Source: Chitinophagales bacterium
GTDB lineage: Bacteria > Bacteroidota > Bacteroidia > Chitinophagales > S012-47
NCBI GenBank assembly: GCA_015487695.1
Contig: WFPF01000106.1
Span: 1-38,076 of the forward strand
Reading direction: 5' to 3'
DNA: 38,076 bases
Shown here one piece after another: positions 1 through 5,932 of this stretch. Under the pieces are notes generated by a model. That model was not told the origin of the DNA, did not search any database, and was given only the letters and a program-made list of their open reading frames with translations. The number at the start of each line of letters is the position of its first letter. Position 1 is the first letter of the stretch. Both the position numbers and the translations under genes were made by a program.

Positions 1-883
1 CTCCATAAATAAGGGGCGTGGAACTTGAGGAATTTTCAATATAGAGCTTGTTGCTGCCCAACTCATTGGCTCCGGCATAGTATCCTAAAAATACATTTCC
101 CGAACCCGAGGCTAAACTGCTTCCGGCATTGTATCCGAGAGCTGTATTTTGCGCTCCGGTGGTATTGTTATCAAGGGCATTGGCTCCTACTGCGGTATTG
201 TAACTATTGCTATTTGCAATCAGTGCCCGGTATCCAATGGCCGTGACACCTGAGGCAGCAGTGCTTGCACTGGCTGCTGCGTATCCGAGAGCTGTATTTT
301 GCGCACCTGTGGTATTGGCATCGAGAGATAAAGCTCCTATAGCACTATTATAGACTCCGCTTGTATTGGCTTGACCGGACCTATAACCCATAAAAACATT
401 GTAATTGGTCGAAAGATCATCATTTGCCCCTGCCCATTCTCCGATAAAAACAGATCTGCCGGTATTGAACACTTCTATCTGTCCCTTGGTTGTGATGCGG
501 GTTCTTAAAATATTGTTGGTCCTTATGCTGAGGGCCTGATTGTCCGTGGTTCCGAGAAAATTGCCGGAGGAAAGCGTGCCGCTGTTGCCTGTGAGCAGCC
601 ATCCTTCGTTGCTGGTCCCGAGGCGGATCCAGTTGCTGCCGTCATAATACCAAAATCCGGACGGAGCATCGCTTTGATAAATGATCAGCCCGGTGGCCGG
701 AGTGGCGATGGCCGCTTTCTGTGCTGCGGTCATGCGCGGTATCAGCAGGCCGCTTGATGTCGAAACGATATCCAGCTTGGCACTGGCATCCGGGCTCGTG
801 GTTCCGATCCCCACATTCTGAGCTGATGCTATAGGGCCGATATGTAAAAAAGCAAAGATGAGAATGATGGATAAAAGTTTCAT
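1..883 (-). CDS. Repeat-containing surface protein, S74-family-like (paralogue A), 3' part cut by window edge
   Basis: Open for 294 codons from ATG at 883 to the left edge with no stop, so the C-terminus lies outside the window. It starts with a signal peptide (MKLLSIILIF..., ending SAQ) and then the NVGIGTTSPDASAKLDIV leader and LLIPRMTAAQ segment, which are near-identical to the next two genes. Residues about 85-140 hold the LGTTDNQAL and GQIEVFNTG segments. After these come YadA-head-like units of the NTALGY type, including one full 50-residue unit (residues 178-227, bases 203-352) and part of a second, then the GNVFLG...NKLYIEN segment. Such proteins are exported and probably surface-displayed fibres; the exact role is unknown. 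The missing end may carry an S74 domain as in paralogue B. Compared with B, a whole first head module is absent (see findings). Confidence 0.85.
   Translation of the reverse strand, partial: MKLLSIILIFAFLHIGPIASAQNVGIGTTSPDASAKLDIVSTSSGLLIPRMTAAQKAAIATPATGLIIYQSDAPSGFWYYDGSNWIRLGTSNEGWLLTGNSGTLSSGNFLGTTDNQALSIRTNNILRTRITTKGQIEVFNTGRSVFIGEWAGANDDLSTNYNVFMGYRSGQANTSGVYNSAIGALSLDANTTGAQNTALGYAAASASTAASGVTAIGYRALIANSNSYNTAVGANALDNNTTGAQNTALGYNAGSSLASGSGNVFLGYYAGANELGSNKLYIENSSSSTPLIYG
203..352 (-). repeat. Single full 150-bp head-repeat unit in paralogue A
   Basis: This encodes one 50-residue unit starting YNSAIGALSLDANTTG and ending just before the next YNTAVG start. A second, incomplete unit follows from base 202 downwards. 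It is the same unit that is present eight times in paralogue B and three times in C. Confidence 0.8.
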
Positions 884-950
884 GGCATTCCGATTGACTT
901 AATCCACCTTCAGGCAAAAGAAGGTTGAAAATTTATAAGTAAATATATTG

Positions 951-981
951 AATAGTTAATGTATTAACATAATAATAGCAA
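951..981 (-). promoter_or_regulatory. Candidate promoter of paralogue A
   Basis: Read on the minus strand: TTGC (978-981), a 19-base spacer, then TAACTATT (951-958), about 70 bases upstream of the ATG. The same arrangement (TTGC, 18 bases, TAATTATT) sits upstream of paralogue B, and the flanking bases are also similar. The second box fits the Bacteroidota -7 consensus TAnnTTTG only partly, so the conservation between A and B is the main support. Confidence 0.35.
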
Positions 982-1215
982 TGAAACAGCAAGGTTTGTA
1001 TTTAATTTGATACGATTTAATGAGCTGATTCTCAAGGCGCGTAGCATGAGATCCGGACAAGACGTTTCTTAAAAATCAAGATACCGATATGGTAAAAGCG
1101 CTTGAGATTCCTGCTTCTTATCGAGTCTGTTTTCCGATATGCTCCGGGCGTGTCGTGATGCCAGTGCCCGGCAAATATTCTCTGCGTAAAGGCAAAAAGA
1201 AAAAGCGGCAACGGC

Positions 1216-1249
1216 AAAAAACAGCGGGTGGCGCAAAATTATTCCGCTG
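1216..1249 (-). terminator. Possible intrinsic terminator downstream of paralogue B
   Basis: On the minus strand CAGCGG (1249-1244) pairs with CCGCTG (1227-1222) across a 16-base loop and is followed directly by six T (1221-1216). It lies about 95 bases beyond the stop codon of B. The stem is short, so confidence is moderate. Confidence 0.4.
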
Positions 1250-1344
1250 CCATCGGGATTTTCGAAATTTTCGTGGTACGCTGAGAAGGGGGCCTTTGAA
1301 GAAATACTTTGAGAGTGAACGACTATGTTGCGGTCCATGCCCGT

Positions 1345-4300
1345 TTAACGATTCTCGGGATTTTCTTTTTTCATCAAAAGCTTTATTTGCTCCTGCATGG
1401 TTTTCATTTCTTCCCTTAGCATTTGCAGTTCTTTTTCCTGCTTATCCATTCTTTGCTTTTGATCCTCAATGATTTGCTGTTGTTCCTGAATGGCACTTGT
1501 CAAAATCGGGATAAAGCCCAGGTAATTGACGGCTTTAATAGTTTCAGAACCATCTTCTGCAAGTACTTCCTCTCCGTTCTCGTTTTTTTCTTTTTTGAAA
1601 TGAGGATTCTTAATCTCTTTCACCAATTCCGGGAAAAGTGTTTCTACATTTTGTGCTAAAAATCCGTATTGTTTTCCTGAGGGGAGGTTCAGCTCATTGT
1701 TGTCATGGCGAAATTCATAAAATGAAGGGAGTAACATGCCGACTTTGCTGATGATTGAGCCGTCAATTCGATTCACATTTTGCTTTAATCGTTCATCCGA
1801 TGTAGTCCACAATGTTCCGCTCGACAGATAGGCGGTGCCTAAGCCGTAGAATGCATAATTTGTACTGCCGCCTGACGGGTTGGAATAAACTCCGTAATTT
1901 ATTCCGGAAGCACTGTTTTTTATTACACGGTTGAAAATGCCATATGCATTAGAGGTTTGCGAAACAGGGGAACTTACGTAATTGTATATTCCATAGAATG
2001 TTCCGTTCGGTGAACCGGTAGAGGACAAATTATTGTAAATACCATACTTCCCATATGAAGCATTGGCGGAGCTGGCCAGGGTATATAAATACATCCCGTA
2101 AAGGCTACCGAAAGCTGTTGCACTTTGATTGCTTCTTCCGTAATAACCGTACACATATCCGCTGGCATTGGCGTAGGCGCTATTGTAAAAGCCGTAATTT
2201 GCAGATGCACCGCCAAAATTCTGGGATAAATAAATGCCAATGGAGTTGGTATTTGAAGCAACATTTAACTTGCCGCTTGTCGAAGAGGTGCCGATACCTA
2301 CCGTGCCGCTCACTGCACTGAATTGATTAACGCCTGAAACGGTCCAGTCGGCATCATTTAAAGAGGCCGGGTTGGTCCAGGTGAGAGTGCCCGAGCCATT
2401 GGAAGAAAGCAAATAGCCCGAAATGCCCTCAGTGGCCGGGAAAGCATAGCCGGTGGCAGCCGGATTGTTTACCTGCAGGGTACCGTTTATTCGCAGAAGA
2501 TTTGCAGCAAAATCGCCATAAATAAGAGGCATAGTGCTTGAAGTATTTTCAATATAAAGCTTATTGCTGCCAAATTCATTGGCCCCTGCATAGGCCCCCA
2601 AAAAAACATTCCCCGATCCCGAACTTACACTCGTCCCGGCCTGATAACCCAGAGCCGTATTGTATGTGCCGGTGATATTGTTATCCAGGGCACTGGCTCC
2701 TACGGCCGTATTGTAATTGCCCCTATTGTAATACAAAGCATTGTATCCGATGGCCGTGATGCCGTTGGTATAGATATTTGTGGTAGCAGCATTGTAACCC
2801 ACTGCAGTATTTTGCGTTCCTGTGGTATTTGCATCGAGGGCATTGGCCCCAACAGCGGTATTGTAATGGGCCCGGTTGCTCGCCAATGCATTGTAGCCGA
2901 TGGCGGTGATGCCGTTGGTGGTGCTATTGATGCCGGCTGTGTTGTATCCGAGTGCCGTATTTTGAGTTCCTGTGGTATTGTTGTCCAGGGCATAGGCTCC
3001 TACGGCTGTGTTATAACTGGCGCTATTGTATAACAAAGCATTGTAACCGATAGCGGTGATACCACTTGTATTGATATTCGTGGTTGCGGCATTGTACCCC
3101 AGAGCCGTATTATAGGTTCCCGTAGTATTGTTGTCCAGGGCATAGGCTCCTATGGCTGTATTGTAATTGCCCCGATTGTAAAACAAAGCATTGTAACCGA
3201 TGGCGGTGATACCGCTGGTATTGATATTCGTGGTTGCGGCATTGCACCCCAGAGCCGTATTAAAGGTTCCCGTAGTATTGGCATCGAGGGCAAAGGCTCC
3301 AACAGCTGTATTGTAGTTATTGCTGTTTACAAGCAGTGCCCGGTATCCAATAGCCGTGACTCCTGATGCACCAGTGCTTGAAGTGGCGGCATTGTATCCC
3401 AGAGCCGTATTATAGGTTCCCGTAGTATTTGCATCGAGGGCATTGGCCCCAACAGCGGTATTGTAATGGGCCCGGTTGCTTGCCAGTGCATTGTATCCGA
3501 TGGCCGTGATGCCGCTTGTGTTGATGTTGGTCGTAGCGGCATTATATCCCAGAGCCGTATTTTGCGTTCCTGTGGTATTTGCATCGAGGGCCAGGGCACC
3601 TACTGCGGTATTGTAGCTATTGCTGTTTACAAGCAGTGCCTGGTATCCAATGGCCGTGACTCCTATTGCACCAGTGCTTGAAGTGGCGGCATTGTATCCC
3701 AGAGCCGTATTTTGCGTACCTGTTGAATTGGCATCGAGGGCATAGGCTCCTACCGCGGTATTGTAGCTTGCCCGATTGATTGCCAGTGCATTGTATCCGA
3801 TGGCCGTGATTCCGTTTGTGTTGATGTTGGTCGAAGCGGCATTGTACCCCAGAGCCGTATTATAGGTTCCCGTAGTATTGGCATCGAGGGCATTGGCCCC
3901 TATAGCCGTGTTACCACCGGCCCTATTTGCTCCCAGAGCATTGTATCCCAGAGCCGTATTAAGTGTGCCTGTAGTATTGGCATCGAGGGCAAAAGCTCCT
4001 ATGGCTATGTTGGAGTATCCTGATGTATTTGCCACACCGGCCCTGTAACCCATAAAAACATTGTAGTTGCTAGAAAGGTCATCATTTGCCCCCGCTGATT
4101 CTCCGACAAAAACAGAATTGCCGGTATTGAACACTTCAATTTGTCCTTTGAGAGTGATGCGGGTTCTTAATACATTGTTGGTGCGGATGTTGAGTGCCTG
4201 ATTATCTGTGGTTCCGAGAAAATTAAGAAAACTGGTTCCTGCATTGCCGCTCAGCGACCAGTAGTCACCGGTGAGAAGAGCGGCCGGATCTACCCAACTC

Positions 4301-5697
4301 AGTGTGCCGGCTCCGTTGCTGGCCATTACATAATTTGCCGACCCGTCTGATGCCGGGAATGCATATCCGGTAGTTGTGGGATTGTTGACCTGCAGCATAC
4401 CGTAAATGCGCAGATAATTGCCTGCAAAATCTCCATAAAGCAGTGGTTGTGGGGTATTGCTGTTGTCAATATAGAGTTTATTGTTGCCGGTTTCGCTGAA
4501 TCCCGCCTGTGCCCCGAGAAAAACATTTCCGCTACCGATATTGGAGAACCCGGCATTGTAGCCAATGGCCGTATTGTTTTGGCCACTGACGTTATTCGTA
4601 AGGGCATTAAATCCCAGCCCGGTGTTGTTGCTTCCGCCAGCGTTTATATCCAGTGTAAATGCACCCAGGGTTACGTTATTTGATCCGGTGGTATTGCTGA
4701 GCATCGAGCGATATCCGATGGCCGTATTTCCGTTTCCCGTGTTGACGACCGGGTTGGCAGATCCGCGGAGAGCATAGGTTCCTATGGCCAGATTTTGATT
4801 CGTAAAAGGGGTAGCGGTATTGTTGGCAAATCTCATGGCATGATATCCGATGGCAACCGCGTAACTGCCGGTCCTGCTGTTTTGCAGGGCATTGTTCCCA
4901 ATACTGATATTTCCGGCTCCGCTCGTATTTTGAAATAAAGAATAATATCCGATGCTGACATTATCATTTCCCGTAGTTGAATTATAAGCGGAAAACATTC
5001 CCATGGCTGTATTTGATGCTCCTGTGGTGTTCCTGGTCAGGGCATGAGAGCCTACTGCCGTATTGTATGCGCCTGTGCTGACGGCCAATGCGTTATAGCC
5101 AATGGCGGTAATGTATCCTGCAGTTGTACTGCTGCTTGCCGCACGATAACCGATGGCCGTATTGTAAAATCCGGTAGTATTGCCGGTGCCGGACTGATAG
5201 CCCACAAAGACATTGGAATTGTTGCTCAGATCGTCTGCGGCTCCGGCCCCTTCACCGATAAAGACCGAGAAGCCCGTATTGAGTACCTCTATCTGTCCTT
5301 TGGTAGTGATGCGGGTTCTTAAAATATTGTTGGTCCTTATGCTAAGGGCCTGATTATCTGTGGTGCCGAGAAAATTGCTGGAAGAAAGCGTACCGCTGTT
5401 GCCTGTGAGCAACCATCCTTCATTGCTGGTTCCGAGGCGGATCCATATGCTTCCGTTGTAATACCAAAACCCGGACGGAGCATCGCTCTGATAAATGATC
5501 AGCCCGGTGGCCGGGGTGGCGATGGCCGCTTTCTGTGCAGCAGTCATGCGTGGTATCAGCAGTCCGCTTGATGTCGAAACGATATCCAGCTTGGAACTGG
5601 CATCCGGGCTCGTAGTTCCGATACCCACATTCTGTGCCGATAGTTCATGGGTGGTGAGCAGTATGGAAAGGATAGCAAGAAGGGATAGAAGTTTCAT
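1345..5697 (-). CDS. Giant head-repeat surface protein with C-terminal S74 auto-processing chaperone domain (paralogue B)
   Basis: 1450 residues. I start at ATG 5697, which gives MKLLSLLAIL..., aligned with paralogue A; an in-frame TTG three codons upstream is less likely. Order: signal peptide (to about residue 21, SAQ); GIGTTSPD leader; head module 1; head module 2, which begins with a repeat of the LGTTDNQAL/GQIEV segment and includes eight exact 50-residue units (residues 595-994); a YGIYN-type repeat stretch; an S74 domain with the TSDERLK motif (Ser1300, bases 1798-1800) and YGFLAQNVE; then a C-terminal coiled coil. S74 domains of phage tail spikes fold trimeric beta-structures and then cut themselves off at the conserved serine. 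By analogy this is probably a trimeric exported fibre whose chaperone tail is released. No T9SS sorting domain is visible. Surface location and binding partner are inference. Confidence 0.88.
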   Translation of the reverse strand: MKLLSLLAILSILLTTHELSAQNVGIGTTSPDASSKLDIVSTSSGLLIPRMTAAQKAAIATPATGLIIYQSDAPSGFWYYNGSIWIRLGTSNEGWLLTGNSGTLSSSNFLGTTDNQALSIRTNNILRTRITTKGQIEVLNTGFSVFIGEGAGAADDLSNNSNVFVGYQSGTGNTTGFYNTAIGYRAASSSTTAGYITAIGYNALAVSTGAYNTAVGSHALTRNTTGASNTAMGMFSAYNSTTGNDNVSIGYYSLFQNTSGAGNISIGNNALQNSRTGSYAVAIGYHAMRFANNTATPFTNQNLAIGTYALRGSANPVVNTGNGNTAIGYRSMLSNTTGSNNVTLGAFTLDINAGGSNNTGLGFNALTNNVSGQNNTAIGYNAGFSNIGSGNVFLGAQAGFSETGNNKLYIDNSNTPQPLLYGDFAGNYLRIYGMLQVNNPTTTGYAFPASDGSANYVMASNGAGTLSWVDPAALLTGDYWSLSGNAGTSFLNFLGTTDNQALNIRTNNVLRTRITLKGQIEVFNTGNSVFVGESAGANDDLSSNYNVFMGYRAGVANTSGYSNIAIGAFALDANTTGTLNTALGYNALGANRAGGNTAIGANALDANTTGTYNTALGYNAASTNINTNGITAIGYNALAINRASYNTAVGAYALDANSTGTQNTALGYNAATSSTGAIGVTAIGYQALLVNSNSYNTAVGALALDANTTGTQNTALGYNAATTNINTSGITAIGYNALASNRAHYNTAVGANALDANTTGTYNTALGYNAATSSTGASGVTAIGYRALLVNSNNYNTAVGAFALDANTTGTFNTALGCNAATTNINTSGITAIGYNALFYNRGNYNTAIGAYALDNNTTGTYNTALGYNAATTNINTSGITAIGYNALLYNSASYNTAVGAYALDNNTTGTQNTALGYNTAGINSTTNGITAIGYNALASNRAHYNTAVGANALDANTTGTQNTAVGYNAATTNIYTNGITAIGYNALYYNRGNYNTAVGASALDNNITGTYNTALGYQAGTSVSSGSGNVFLGAYAGANEFGSNKLYIENTSSTMPLIYGDFAANLLRINGTLQVNNPAATGYAFPATEGISGYLLSSNGSGTLTWTNPASLNDADWTVSGVNQFSAVSGTVGIGTSSTSGKLNVASNTNSIGIYLSQNFGGASANYGFYNSAYANASGYVYGYYGRSNQSATAFGSLYGMYLYTLASSANASYGKYGIYNNLSSTGSPNGTFYGIYNYVSSPVSQTSNAYGIFNRVIKNSASGINYGVYSNPSGGSTNYAFYGLGTAYLSSGTLWTTSDERLKQNVNRIDGSIISKVGMLLPSFYEFRHDNNELNLPSGKQYGFLAQNVETLFPELVKEIKNPHFKKEKNENGEEVLAEDGSETIKAVNYLGFIPILTSAIQEQQQIIEDQKQRMDKQEKELQMLREEMKTMQEQIKLLMKKENPENR
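2716..3915 (-). repeat. Eight tandem in-frame 150-bp repeats inside paralogue B
   Basis: Eight consecutive units of exactly 150 bp, each starting at a Y/G-NTA(V/I)G codon block; the unit tops fall at 3915, 3765, 3615, 3465, 3315, 3165, 3015 and 2865. Each encodes a 50-residue YNTAVGA.ALDANTTGT..NTALGYNAA...GITAIGY.AL unit, i.e. three or so YadA-head-like turns. The middle linker alternates between NINTSGI-type and SSTGASGV-type versions. A partial ninth unit follows below 2716. Confidence 0.95.
4080..4230 (-). repeat. Second copy of the LGTTDNQAL/GQIEV module in paralogue B
   Basis: Bases about 4080-4230 repeat the segment at about 5225-5380 at an offset of exactly 1152 bp (384 codons). For example the same 14-base block TGATTATCTGTGGT starts at 4199 and at 5351. 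The duplicated segment opens each of the two head modules. Confidence 0.75.
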
Positions 5698-5773
5698 AGT
5701 ATTCAATTAATTCACAACTAATTCATTAGACCTTGAGGCGTATGGGGATTTGGATTAATCGGTAAAGATATTA

Positions 5774-5803
5774 AATAATTAAGTCATAACATATCTCAGG
5801 CAA
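5774..5803 (-). promoter_or_regulatory. Candidate promoter of paralogue B
   Basis: On the minus strand TTGC (5800-5803) is followed after 18 bases by TAATTATT (5774-5781), about 77 bases upstream of the ATG. The sequence around it (TAACAT..., GGTTTG on the plus strand) matches the region upstream of paralogue A. The boxes are imperfect against the Bacteroidota consensus. Confidence 0.35.
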
Positions 5804-5932
5804 TGAGAGAAACGGGTTTGCATAAATTATGCTGCGGTATCATGAATTCATTTCGTAGTGGAATGTCATAAAATCCGGATAGCATACTTCTTAATAGAAA
5901 TGGCATTGAAGCAAACAATCCGGTTGAAATTC

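Larger units (their letters stand above)
884..1344. other. Intergenic region between paralogues A and B (461 bp)
   Basis: No convincing gene. Bases about 930-1000 (upstream of A) are AT-rich and resemble the region upstream of B. Bases about 1030-1340 are richer in GC and contain short open frames on both strands (up to 127 codons on the plus strand from 1089, up to 89 on the minus strand ending at 1069). None has a recognisable domain, signal peptide or start context, so I treat them as chance or as decayed sequence. A possible terminator for gene B lies at 1216-1249. Confidence 0.5.

Noticed and set aside
1089-1472. 127-codon plus-strand frame in the gap and over the end of paralogue B
   Set aside because: No domain, poor composition (Lys/Arg runs), and its 3' half lies on the opposite strand of the S74 gene end.
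2716-3915. CRISPR array suggested by regular repeats
   Set aside because: The period is 150 bp, a multiple of three, the reading frame is open throughout and there are no unique spacers or cas genes.
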